NCBI GenBank assembly: GCA_032260385.1
Contig: JAVVEL010000075.1
Coordinates: 1-6,701 of the forward strand
Reading direction: 5' to 3'
Source of the DNA: UBA9300 sp032260385
GTDB taxonomy: Bacteria > Bacteroidota > Bacteroidia > Bacteroidales > VadinHA17
DNA: 6,701 nt
Part shown: one piece after another, positions 1 to 5,580 of the stretch
Numbering within the stretch: the first letter of the stretch is position 1
Layout of the letters: every line of letters starts with the position of its first letter
Program-made: the position numbers and the translations under genes
The notes under the pieces: model-generated
What the model was told of the DNA's origin: nothing
Database searches by the model: none
The model's input: only the letters and a program-made list of their open reading frames with translations

Positions 1-324
1 CATGGCACCAAGCAAGAAAGTAATCCCGGCTGTCAAATTATTTCTTACTGGTTTCTCCGACATATACGAACGGGAAGATTTTACATGCTTGTTTAATATG
101 CTAACAATATCAAGCTTGGCAGCCACATCTATCAATGCTGCTATAGCTCCATGGGAGTAGGACTTCAGGCTAAAGCCCATATTACCCTGCAAGCGTTTTA
201 ATAAATCATCTGCCTTGCCAAGATAGGCAAGAACAATCGGCCTGGGCTTACCATTTACCCTCCTGGACTCAACAATGTACCAGTATTTGTTCCCTTTGAC
301 GGTCTTCTGCTGTATTGTAGCCAT
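1..324 (-). CDS. IS1634-family (IS4-like DDE) transposase, N-terminal part, runs off the window
   Basis: This is the first 108 codons of a transposase read leftward off the window edge; ATG is at 324-322. The N-terminus reads MATIQQKTVKGNKYWYIVES and continues with RRVNGKPRPIVLAYLGKADD, then KSYSHGAIAAL at about residues 67-77. This order (a short beta-rich start with YWYIVESRRVNGKPRP, then an SYSHGA...ALxxxAxKL helix) is what I recognise as the start of IS1634-family transposases. These are cut-and-paste DDE enzymes usually above 500 residues, so the catalytic aspartates and glutamate lie outside the window. The visible frame has no stop. There is no Shine-Dalgarno sequence; the start codon instead sits one base from a long inverted repeat (326-356). 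Family assignment is from memory of the motif, not a search. Whether the gene is intact cannot be judged here. Confidence 0.8.
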   Translation of the reverse strand, partial: MATIQQKTVKGNKYWYIVESRRVNGKPRPIVLAYLGKADDLLKRLQGNMGFSLKSYSHGAIAALIDVAAKLDIVSILNKHVKSSRSYMSEKPVRNNLTAGITFLLGAM

Positions 325-325
325 G

Positions 326-356
326 ATAGTGTATACTTATAATTTGTATACACTAT
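326..356. repeat. 11-bp perfect inverted repeat next to the transposase start codon
   Basis: The left arm ATAGTGTATAC (326-336) and right arm GTATACACTAT (346-356) are exact reverse complements with a 9-base spacer. A third copy of the 10-bp core TAGTGTATAC is at 404-413, in the same orientation as the left arm. The arms lie one base from the transposase ATG (324-322), so in the mRNA they would form a hairpin over the ribosome-binding region. In DNA they could be an operator or transposase-binding sites. The sequence does not say which. Confidence 0.75.
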
Positions 357-413
357 ATTACTTTATATTTAAATTATATACAAGTTTTGTTATTAACATC
401 GGTTAGTGTATAC

Positions 414-926
414 TTTGTTTACAACTACCAACACGACTCCATTTGGCTGAATATCAACCAAATCAAAATCAGTGAAAAAGAAGAAATGTTGATTTTATAA
501 TAAACTCACGCTAGATTAGGTTTCTACTTATTAAGATGGATAAAGGTTTTATACATTTTAGGTTACGAGTTAATTCACATTGGCTAAGTAAATTTAGAAA
601 AAAAAAAAACGAATCACACAATTTCCTGCATGAATTTTTCAAAAAGATGACCATCCTTCCTGGATTGCAAATCCAACAAATATAATTTCACCTTCCATCA
701 TTCCAGATTATTTTATTGATATTTCATTTTTGGTAAACATTGGTAAACATTTGAAATGGAACTGAAAGCACAATGTATTTCGAGTAACTAACTCTATGAT
801 AATTAGATATGGGTTTAATAATTCAGTGTATAATATGGGAAATAATGGTAAAAAAAGTCCTGGTGGAGCTACTAGTTATTATTTCAAATTCCTTATCATC
901 AAATGGTTAGGAATTGATATTTTCCA
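414..926. other. AT-rich intergenic stretch with no recognisable gene
   Basis: No ORF of useful length or recognisable protein similarity is seen on either strand. The stretch is strongly AT-rich, includes a run of 12 A at 598-609, and has one short tandem repeat at 731-750. A 48-codon ORF at 796-942 (plus) has no ribosome-binding site and no familiar sequence, so it is not called. The region lies between an insertion sequence and a decayed receptor gene and is probably decayed or non-coding DNA. Confidence 0.6.
731..750. repeat. Two exact tandem copies of a 10-bp unit
   Basis: TGGTAAACAT occurs twice back to back (731-740 and 741-750). ATTTCA at 721-726 and TGAAAT at 752-757 form a short inverted pair around it. 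No function is evident. It may be a simple duplication in AT-rich DNA. Confidence 0.7.
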
Positions 927-1193
927 TCATGTTAATTTCTGAATTAAAATCCTACCGTATAGCTCACTTAGGGCAGTAACGGTAAGATAGAAACCATATT
1001 TATTGGACACAGTACCCTTCATTGTACTCGTATCATAAATCGTTTCCGCCACAAGGGTCTCTCCTGTTTACTTGTCGGTAATGATTCCATGCACTACATA
1101 TTGAGAATACCCTGCAGCGGAGATTAGTGCCATATTAATAGTCAGTATTGACTGAAGAACTATTGAGTATAATCGGTTGCAATTTCGAATCAT
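927..1193 (-). pseudogene. Decayed 5' end of a TonB-dependent receptor (signal peptide plus carboxypeptidase-D-like domain)
   Basis: Starting from the ATG at 1193-1191, the minus strand encodes a 41-residue piece with a hydrophobic signal-peptide-like segment (LYSIVLQSILTINMALISAA, about residues 8-27). It then reads GYSQYVVHGIITDK and meets TAA at 1070-1068. Reading through, the same frame continues TGETLVAETIYDTSTMKGT and VSNKYGFYLT before a TGA at 929-927. The pattern 'V.G.ITDKxTGETL..ATIYDT...KGTVSN.YGFY' is the carboxypeptidase-regulatory-like domain that precedes the plug of many Bacteroidota TonB-dependent outer-membrane receptors. The stop stands where Gln is usual (DK-Q-TGE), so one CAA-to-TAA change would explain it. 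After about base 950 the similarity fades and the plug and barrel (hundreds of residues) are absent. This is a truncated, non-functional remnant. The start is tentative because the frame is open upstream to 1289. Confidence 0.72.
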
Positions 1194-1291
1194 ACCCTGG
1201 ACTTTGATGTTAATTGAGCAAAGGGTTAACAATTCTATATACGTTGAGAATTTTGGGTTATTGATTAAATGTTTGAATATTAGGAGCATTT

Positions 1292-1513
1292 CTAGTCAAA
1301 TATATACGCAAAATTAAGGGATAGGTCGGTAAGGTAAATCCGTCCTCCATAATCTGGATTATGCGCAACTAATGCAGCTCCGTATTCAGGCTTTACTACT
1401 GATAGGGGAGAGATGTTATATATGAGACTCCATCGCGTGTTATTTTTTTGAAGCCTGAATCCAGTGTACAAAGAAAAATTATAGTGCCTGAAATGTTCAT
1501 CAATAAATCTCAT
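1292..1513 (-). pseudogene. Possible C-terminal fragment of an outer-membrane beta-barrel protein
   Basis: This is a 73-codon open stretch with an in-frame TGA (1516-1514) immediately before its first ATG, so it is probably not a natural gene start. The translation alternates polar and hydrophobic residues (FSLYTGFRLQ, RWSLIYNISPL) and ends GGRIYLTDLSLNFAYIFD. A final strand of the type 'LSLxFAYIF' close to the stop is typical of the last strand of Bacteroidota outer-membrane barrels. I could not assign a family. The fragment begins about where the hairpins and palindrome of the presumed IS21 remnant start (about 1516-1522), consistent with interruption by that element. It lies upstream of the receptor remnant on the same strand, but a receptor's C-terminus would not precede its own N-terminus, so it is a different gene or a rearranged one. 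Confidence 0.35.
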
Positions 1514-1521
1514 TCATTATC

Positions 1522-1542
1522 CCGGGAATTTATGGTTCCCGG
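1522..1542. repeat. 7-bp inverted repeat (hairpin) beside the palindrome
   Basis: CCGGGAA (1522-1528) and TTCCCGG (1536-1542) are exact inverted copies around a 7-base loop. No T-run follows on either strand, so it is not a convincing intrinsic terminator. It lies 8 bp left of the 42-bp palindrome and may belong to the same IS end. Confidence 0.65.
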
Positions 1543-1550
1543 TAAAGTTG

Positions 1551-1592
1551 AGTTTTTTCCCTTCTGGGTCATGACCCAGAAGGGAAAAAACT
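1551..1592. repeat. Perfect 42-bp palindrome without spacer
   Basis: Bases 1551-1571 are the exact reverse complement of 1572-1592, centred on GGGTCA/TGACCC. Each arm is 21 bp with a homopolymer near its outer end: T-rich on the left, A-rich on the right. That order is opposite to a rho-independent terminator, which has the T-run after the stem, so termination is unlikely. The best explanation is two identical IS terminal repeats joined head to head. Confidence 0.9.
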
Positions 1593-1657
1593 GTGTACCA
1601 TTGTTGCCAAAAACTGTGTATTCTTATTTACCGAAAAGTGTGCAGTGTTAATTACCG
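1586..1657 (+). repeat. Three tandem imperfect repeats of about 24 bp
   Basis: Units run 1586-1608, 1609-1633 and 1634-1657. Units 1 and 2 both begin AAAAACTGTGTA; unit 3 begins AAAAGTGTGCA. Units 2 and 3 end TTACCG and unit 1 ends TTGCC. The regular spacing of roughly two helical turns suggests repeated protein-binding sites, as in the ends of IS21-family elements. No other function is visible. Confidence 0.65.
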
Positions 1658-1738
1658 ATTAGATCCTCTGAAGGGTGAGTATTGAGCTATGCATACCTGA
1701 AAGGTCAGCAGAATACTAAAGAGGAGTGTTATTTTTCT

Positions 1739-1901
1739 ATGGAGTAGTCCTGACATAATTGAATACTGGAGCTGTCTCAACTTTTAAAGACAGCTCCAAG
1801 TCACTATAGAATAATATAACACTAACATCAGAAGTCCCAATCTCCCAGTCATCACTCCTTTCCCAATCATTACATGCAGAGATAGCTGATGTCGATTTAA
1901 G
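1739..1901. other. Gene-free spacer between the IS21-like relic and the IS66 element
   Basis: No credible gene is seen here. The ATG at 1739 is followed by a stop two codons later. Minus-strand ORFs across the stretch (1737-1946 and 1784-1975) show no family resemblance, although the second encodes a hydrophobic run. The main structure is the 11-bp hairpin at 1767-1798. Confidence 0.5.
1767..1798. repeat. 11-bp perfect inverted repeat, hairpin or IS-end remnant
   Basis: TGGAGCTGTCT (1767-1777) and AGACAGCTCCA (1788-1798) are exact reverse complements around a 10-base loop. There is no T-run after either arm, so it is a poor terminator. Termini containing GCTGTCTC occur in several insertion sequences, so this could be a tiny remnant or MITE-like scar; that link is weak. 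Confidence 0.6.
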
Positions 1902-1923
1902 GTAAGCCTTCGGCCTTCTGCAT

Positions 1924-1955
1924 ATTGCACTAAGTCTCCCGGGCAATTATCTTTC
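1924..1955 (+). promoter_or_regulatory. Possible Bacteroidota-type promoter for the IS66 operon
   Basis: ATTG (1924-1927) and TATCTTTC (1948-1955) are separated by 20 bases. They approximate the Bacteroidota sigma-ABfr consensus TTTG ... TAnnTTTG with one mismatch in each box. The predicted leader before tnpA (1970) would be very short. This is a weak match, offered only as a candidate. Confidence 0.25.
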
Positions 1956-1969
1956 GCCCTAAAAAGTGT

Positions 1970-2314
1970 ATGCAAAAAGAATCCAGATTTCTTGAACTAA
2001 TCAGGCTGCAGCAGGACTCGGGCTTAACGGTAAAAGAGTTTTGTTCCAGCGAAGGGATTGTTCCCTCGACATTTTACTACTGGAAAAAGAAACTTCAGGG
2101 CAGCAACGAAAAAAATGATTTTATCCCGCTGATAGTAAGGCCATCGTCATCCTCCCAGGGAAACAGGAACTCAGGGCGAAGGGATTATCAATCAGACCAG
2201 CCGACCGGTGATCATGTTTTGCTTGAGTTGGTTTATCCCAACGGAACTATGGTACGGATAAAAGAGGATCTGGATCTGCCATACCTTCGGGCACTTATTC
2301 ACCTGTACGACTGA
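1970..2314 (+). CDS. tnpA: IS66-family accessory protein TnpA (helix-turn-helix)
   Basis: This is a 114-residue protein of typical length for the first IS66 gene, one of two small accessory proteins needed with TnpC for transposition. Residues about 5-42 (FLELIRLQQDSGLTVKEFC then IVPSTFYYWKKKL) form a helix-turn-helix of the transposase-orfA type. They match the usual 'W..L...SGLSV..FC...GIS..TFY.W.KKL' pattern. The middle is polar and probably disordered (SSSSQGNRNSGRR). The C-terminus LLELVYPNGTMVRIKEDLDLPYLRALIHLYD is the conserved IS66 TnpA tail ('I.L.NG..I.....D...L..L...L'). It probably binds the terminal repeats. There is no good Shine-Dalgarno sequence before the ATG. The stop is 5 bases before tnpB, so the two are co-transcribed. 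It looks intact. Confidence 0.88.
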   Translation: MQKESRFLELIRLQQDSGLTVKEFCSSEGIVPSTFYYWKKKLQGSNEKNDFIPLIVRPSSSSQGNRNSGRRDYQSDQPTGDHVLLELVYPNGTMVRIKEDLDLPYLRALIHLYD

Positions 2315-2319
2315 AGCGG

Positions 2320-2679
2320 ATGTTCCATTTACACAAATCCCTTCAGTATTATTTGTATCCTGCTCCGGTGGATATGCGAAAGAGTTTTTACACCCTAAGC
2401 GGTATTGTATCCTCAGAGATGCATCGGAATGTTCGGGGTGGAGAAGTATTTATCTTTATCAACCGTAGACAAACCATTATGAAGATCCTTCACATGGAAT
2501 ATGCCGGGTTGGTAATCTACCACAAGAAGCTGGAATCGGGCCGGTTTAAGTTACCATCTTTTGATGAGAATACACGTTCACTGACCATCGGATGGAGTGA
2601 CCTGATGCTGATGGTACAGAGTGTAAAACCCAGGACAAAAAAACTTCGAAAAAAGGCGAATTATTACGCAAAATCTTAG
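2320..2679 (+). CDS. tnpB: IS66-family accessory protein TnpB (IS66 Orf2-like)
   Basis: This is a 119-residue protein of the usual IS66 TnpB length. The signature PVDMRKSFYTLSGIV (about residues 16-30) matches the family PVDMRKGxxxLxxLV. GGEVFIFINRRQTIMKIL (about 40-57) and LVIYHKKLESGRFKLP (about 64-79) match the family 'G.vFvF.nrrr...K.L....Gf.l..KrLe.GrF'. The biochemical role is not settled, but genetic work on other IS66 elements shows it is required for transposition. It starts 5 bases after the tnpA stop. The basic tail (KPRTKKLRKKANYY) could contact DNA. Nothing suggests disruption. Confidence 0.9.
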   Translation: MFHLHKSLQYYLYPAPVDMRKSFYTLSGIVSSEMHRNVRGGEVFIFINRRQTIMKILHMEYAGLVIYHKKLESGRFKLPSFDENTRSLTIGWSDLMLMVQSVKPRTKKLRKKANYYAKS

Positions 2680-2731
2680 TTGTTTTACTTGGCAGAATGA
2701 TCTGTTTTTTGTATCTTCATGCCTGATAAAC

Positions 2732-2738
2732 AAAGGGA
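2732..2738 (+). promoter_or_regulatory. Ribosome-binding site that supports a GTG start for tnpC
   Basis: AAAGGGA at 2732-2738 (AAA 2732-2734, GGG 2735-2737, A 2738) lies 6 bases before GTG at 2745. This spacing supports GTG rather than a later codon as the tnpC start. The ATG at 2719 is in another frame. Confidence 0.5.
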
Positions 2739-2744
2739 TACAGC

Positions 2745-4181
2745 GTGGATATATCAGACAAGGACAGGTTGGTTGAAACACTTTTACAGGAGCGTGATGA
2801 GCTGTATCAGGAGCTGTCTCGTTTACGTGAAATTGATAATGGGGCATTGGACAGGGCTGAGAAGAAAAACGAGCGCTATGAGGCTGAAATCAAGGAAAAA
2901 GACGATACCATCAAAAAGCTGATCGACCAGATGGCCTGGTATCGCCGAAAGCTCTGGAAAGCAAGCAGTGAGAAATACATCCCCCAGGATCCCAATCAGC
3001 GCAGGATTGATTTTGACGGACTGGATGTCCTACCCCAGGAGAAAGAGGTCATAGAGGAGGCTGAGAAGGAGATTATATCCTATGAGCGTAAGAAGCCGGA
3101 GAATAAGAAGAAACCGGTTCGACTTGCATTGCCGGATCACTTACGTAGAGAGACAGAGGTTATCGAACCTGTAGGTATAGATGAGAACTGGGTGCGCATT
3201 GGTCAGGAGGTTACCGAGATACTGGAACACAAACCCGGAGAGCTGTTTGTACGTCAGATTATCCGACCCAAATATGCATTGAAAAATCATTTACAGAAAC
3301 AGCAGGAAGGTTTAGGTACCGAAAAAAGTGAGACTATAAAAATCGCCAGTCTGCCTTTGCTGCCATTACCACGCAGTAATGCCGGAGCAAGTCTGCTGGC
3401 GGATCTGCTGTTAAGCAAATACATGTATCATCTTCCCTTCCATCGTAAGATCGCCATGTTTAAACAAATCGGGGTCAATTTGCCGGCATCCACAGTAAAC
3501 GGTTGGTTCAGTGGGAGCAGCGATTTAATCAGAGCTTTATATTACAGGTTGCGGGAAATAGTCCTTGCCACCGACTACATCCAGGTTGATGAGAGTACTG
3601 TACCGGTGATCAACAGCGAGAAACACCGCACGGTAAAATCTTATTTATGGGTGGTTCGTTCGGTGATGGAAAACCTGGTGTTCTTTCATTATGATAAGGG
3701 GTCCCGTGCCCAGAAAGTTATCATCGATTTATTACATAACTACAAGGGGGCTGTCCAAACAGATGGTTATGAGGCTTATAGTATCTATGAGCGAAAGAAA
3801 GGCGTGTTGCTTTTGGGCTGCTGGGTCCATACCAGGAGAAAATTTACGGAGGCGTTAAAGGAGGATAAATCCGGAGCAGAGTATGCCCTGAAACAAATAG
3901 GTATGCTTTACAGGGTAGAGACCATGGCCACGGATCAGGGAATGGATGCCGAACAGCGTGCGGAATTACGTGAGCGGTTGGCATATCCGATACTAACGGC
4001 ATTTGAAAAATGGATTGTCAGTTATTATCCAAAGACCATACCCAAAGGAAGGATGAACAAGGCGTTATCTTATACCTATAACTTGTTCCACCGTTTATCC
4101 AGGTACCATCTGGACGGCCGGTATCAGATCGATAATCTGGTGGAAAATGCCATTCGTCCCCTGGCGATCGGTTATGCATAG
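2745..4181 (+). pseudogene. tnpC: IS66-family transposase TnpC, 3'-truncated
   Basis: This is the DDE transposase of the IS66 element, 478 codons from a GTG start. Residues about 8-70 form a leucine/charged coiled coil. About 128-180 is the linker (LALPDHLRRETEVIEP ... EHKPGELFVRQIIRPKYA) where many relatives carry a CxxC zinc finger; here the only cysteine is C359, so that finger is absent, as in some Bacteroidota members. The catalytic domain follows, with D282 in YIQVDESTVPV, D340 in VQTDGYEAY, the CWVHTRRKF motif (359-367) and E467 in DNLVENAIRP. The family form is usually DNN.xEnaiRP; one Asn appears deleted. After LAIG (473-476) the expected RKNYLFxGS and the last 35 or more residues are replaced by Tyr-Ala-stop. 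The DDE triad survives but the C-terminal helix region is lost, so the enzyme is probably inactive. Confidence 0.85.
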
Positions 4182-4226
4182 AAAATGATTATGTAAAGAA
4201 ATACTGAGTAAAATCCATATAATTAA

Positions 4227-4248
4227 GGCATTAGTATATCTGAATGCC
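4227..4248. repeat. Small inverted repeat in the RIT leader
   Basis: GGCATT (4227-4232) and AATGCC (4243-4248) are exact reverse complements around a 10-base loop. This could be part of the RIT left end or of leader regulation. A 6-bp stem can occur by chance. Confidence 0.4.
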
Positions 4249-4256
4249 GCACTTAC

Positions 4257-4330
4257 TTTCCATAACAATAATACGTAATTTGGGTATTAGTGGAACTATC
4301 TCCACTATCAAAATCAATTTGTTATGGAAA
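4257..4330 (+). promoter_or_regulatory. 12-bp perfect inverted repeat enclosing the ritA start codon
   Basis: TTTCCATAACAA (4257-4268) and TTGTTATGGAAA (4319-4330) are exact reverse complements. The right arm contains the ritA ATG (4324-4326). A second hairpin (4288-4307) sits inside the 50-base interval. In RNA the outer stem would bury the start codon; in DNA the arms could be paired recombinase-binding sites. No Shine-Dalgarno sequence is present. The repeat is certain; its role is inference. Confidence 0.7.
4288..4307. repeat. 7-bp inverted repeat with 6-base centre, candidate recombinase core site
   Basis: TAGTGGA (4288-4294) and TCCACTA (4301-4307) flank the 6 bases ACTATC. Short inverted arms around a 6-8 bp centre are the general shape of a tyrosine recombinase crossover site, although the usual arms are longer (about 11-13 bp). 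It may equally be only the inner hairpin of the ritA leader. Confidence 0.45.
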
Positions 4331-5580
4331 ACATTAGACAAAAATCTTTCGAAGACTTAACGGCAGGTGCAGCTAGGTGCTTAAAGGAAAAGCTTAGACG
4401 CACACCTGGTACTGTACGGCACTACTTAGTCCTCTGGAATCGTATCCGGAAATACATGGATTCTCAGGATATAAAGATTCTTGATTCGGCAATTTGCAAA
4501 GCTTTTTTAGATTATACATATTCTGACCAGAGCTTTGCAGACCTAACAAAAAGGGATCGGGATATGATAAAAGCTGTGGAAGTTTTGGATGAATATATTA
4601 CTACAGGGACTATTGTGCCTAAGAAGGAGGTTGCTGTATTTGAGGGTTCAATTGGAAAATTGATGATCCAATATCTTGCCTACAAGGCAACTTTAAGGTT
4701 GGCTATTCATACTTTGAAAGAATATGAGCAACACTTATCTCGGTTTCTTGCATTTTTAAACGACAAAGAAATTACTGAGATTAAGACTGTAAACCAGTTA
4801 CACTTCCTGCTTTATCTGAAAGGCATTGATCCTCGTTTTTCTTCTTTGCCACACATGGCAATCCGCGTAATACGGGATTTCTTCAGGTATCTTTATAACC
4901 AGGAAATATTGGACACAGATATTTCCAACCTTGTACCGAAAGACAATTTTAGGAAGCAACCAAAGCTTCCATCAACATATAAGAAGCGGGAAGTAGAGGT
5001 CCTGATCAACTCTATTGACAGGGCATCCAAGGCAGGCAAACGCAATTATGCCATTATCTTATTGGCAGCTAGACTTGGATTAAGAGCCTCTGACATTACC
5101 AACCTTAAGTTTAGAGACATAGAATGGGAACGAAATATTATTCGGATAAGACAATACAAAACTGATAATATTCTTGAACTTCCTTTATTGCCAGAAGTAG
5201 GCAATGCAATGATTGATTACCTTAAATATGGCCGTCCTGCGTCGGATGATCCCCATTTTTTCCTAGTGGCCAGTTCACCATATAATCCAATGAGCGGTTC
5301 GGGTGTTGGAACTATTGTTCAAAATGCTTTTGCAGCCGCTGAAATCGATACTGAAAACAGGAAGCACGGCCCTCATGCGCTTCGTCATAGCCTGGCCGGT
5401 TTTTTACTGGAAAACAGAGTTACATTACCGGTTATCTCTGAAGTCTTAGGCCATGAAAAGTCAGAATCAACCAAATATTATCTTCGAGTAGACCTGAACT
5501 CTCTTAAGCAATGCATGCTTGATGTACCACCCATTGATCCATTATTTTATTCCCAGAAAGGAGGTTTTTTCTATGAATAA
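4324..5580 (+). CDS. ritA: Tyrosine recombinase RitA, first gene of the trio
   Basis: This is a 418-residue site-specific recombinase, longer than XerC/XerD (about 300) because of an extra N-terminal region (about 1-105). A SAM-like core-binding domain follows at about 108-205 (LMIQYLAYKATLRLAIHTLKEY to RVIRDFFRYLYNQEILDTD), then the catalytic domain at about 218-395. All catalytic residues can be read: R254 in LGLRASDI, K279 in RQYKTDN, H351 and R354 in HALRHS, H377 in VLGHEKS, and nucleophile Y386 in STKYYLRVD. The enzyme should cut DNA through a 3'-phosphotyrosine bond and rejoin it, acting with the two downstream recombinases. ATG 4324 is the first usable start; the next Met is residue 45. 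The start lies inside an inverted repeat and has no Shine-Dalgarno sequence. Its last codons carry the ritB ribosome-binding site and overlap ritB by 8 bases. It appears intact. Confidence 0.88.
   Translation: MENIRQKSFEDLTAGAARCLKEKLRRTPGTVRHYLVLWNRIRKYMDSQDIKILDSAICKAFLDYTYSDQSFADLTKRDRDMIKAVEVLDEYITTGTIVPKKEVAVFEGSIGKLMIQYLAYKATLRLAIHTLKEYEQHLSRFLAFLNDKEITEIKTVNQLHFLLYLKGIDPRFSSLPHMAIRVIRDFFRYLYNQEILDTDISNLVPKDNFRKQPKLPSTYKKREVEVLINSIDRASKAGKRNYAIILLAARLGLRASDITNLKFRDIEWERNIIRIRQYKTDNILELPLLPEVGNAMIDYLKYGRPASDDPHFFLVASSPYNPMSGSGVGTIVQNAFAAAEIDTENRKHGPHALRHSLAGFLLENRVTLPVISEVLGHEKSESTKYYLRVDLNSLKQCMLDVPPIDPLFYSQKGGFFYE
5557..5564 (+). promoter_or_regulatory. Strong Shine-Dalgarno sequence for ritB inside the end of ritA
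   Basis: AAAGGAGG at 5557-5564 lies 8 bases before ATG at 5573. This fixes the ritB start at 5573 rather than at the in-frame ATG 5519 further upstream, which has no such signal. It is the best ribosome-binding site in the window. Confidence 0.8.

Larger units (their letters stand above)
1..413 (-). mobile_element. Partial IS1634-like insertion sequence, 5' end
   Basis: The element is inferred from the transposase start and its upstream repeats. The outermost copy of the TAGTGTATAC motif is at 404-413, about 80 bp upstream of the transposase start codon, a plausible distance for an IS terminus. The exact outer boundary cannot be fixed because the other end lies outside the window and no target duplication can be compared. 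The call of an element is well supported by the transposase; the boundary at 413 is a guess. Confidence 0.5.
1516..1738. mobile_element. Relic of IS21-family termini: right end abutted to left end, istA/istB missing
   Basis: Three features support this reading. First, a perfect palindrome centred at 1571/1572 splits into ...GGGTCA and TGACCC..., so each half begins or ends with the TG/CA dinucleotide typical of IS21-family ends. Second, the right half is followed by three tandem repeats of about 24 bp (1586-1657), like the multiple transposase-binding repeats inside IS21 left ends. Third, a Shine-Dalgarno-like AAAGAGGAG at 1719-1727 leads to an ATG at 1739 that meets a stop after two codons, as if istA had been removed. 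The left half is preceded by a CCGGGAA hairpin, which I associate with the right ends of such elements. No istA or istB coding sequence remains. The family assignment is inference; the repeats themselves are directly visible. Confidence 0.4.
1902..4171 (+). mobile_element. IS66-family insertion sequence, right end missing
   Basis: The gene order tnpA-tnpB-tnpC, all on the plus strand with short gaps, is diagnostic of IS66 elements. GTAAGC at 1902-1907, 63 bp before tnpA, matches the GTAAGC start usual for IS66 terminal repeats and is my tentative left end. The right terminal repeat and the last part of tnpC are absent: similarity ends with the LAIG of tnpC (about base 4171), and the RIT leader follows. 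The element is therefore disabled unless helped in trans, and it also lacks a visible right end to act on. The left boundary is uncertain by tens of bases. Confidence 0.75.

Noticed and set aside
796..942. Plus-strand 48-codon ORF
   Set aside because: It has no ribosome-binding site, no known similarity and lies in AT-rich DNA beside a pseudogene; chance ORF likely.
1551..1592. Palindrome as a rho-independent terminator
   Set aside because: The T-run is before the stem and the A-run after it on both strands, the reverse of a terminator.
1448..1651. Plus-strand 67-codon ORF
   Set aside because: It runs through the palindrome and tandem repeats, has no recognisable domain and overlaps the barrel-like fragment on the other strand.
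1586..1657. CRISPR array
   Set aside because: The units are contiguous, imperfect and have no spacers, and no cas gene is present.
1784..1975. Minus-strand ORF with a hydrophobic stretch (GRLGLLMLVLYYSIV)
   Set aside because: It overlaps the start of tnpA and the candidate IS66 left end, has no ribosome-binding site and no family resemblance.
2578..2847. Minus-strand ORF across the tnpB-tnpC junction
   Set aside because: It is a shadow of two well-supported IS66 genes on the plus strand.
4276..4282. TAATTTG as a -7 promoter box for ritA
   Set aside because: It is one base short of TAnnTTTG and no suitable -33 box is at the right distance.
5519..5572. Longer ritB starting at ATG 5519
   Set aside because: There is no Shine-Dalgarno sequence there, the added 18 residues do not look like a recombinase start, and ATG 5573 has a strong one.
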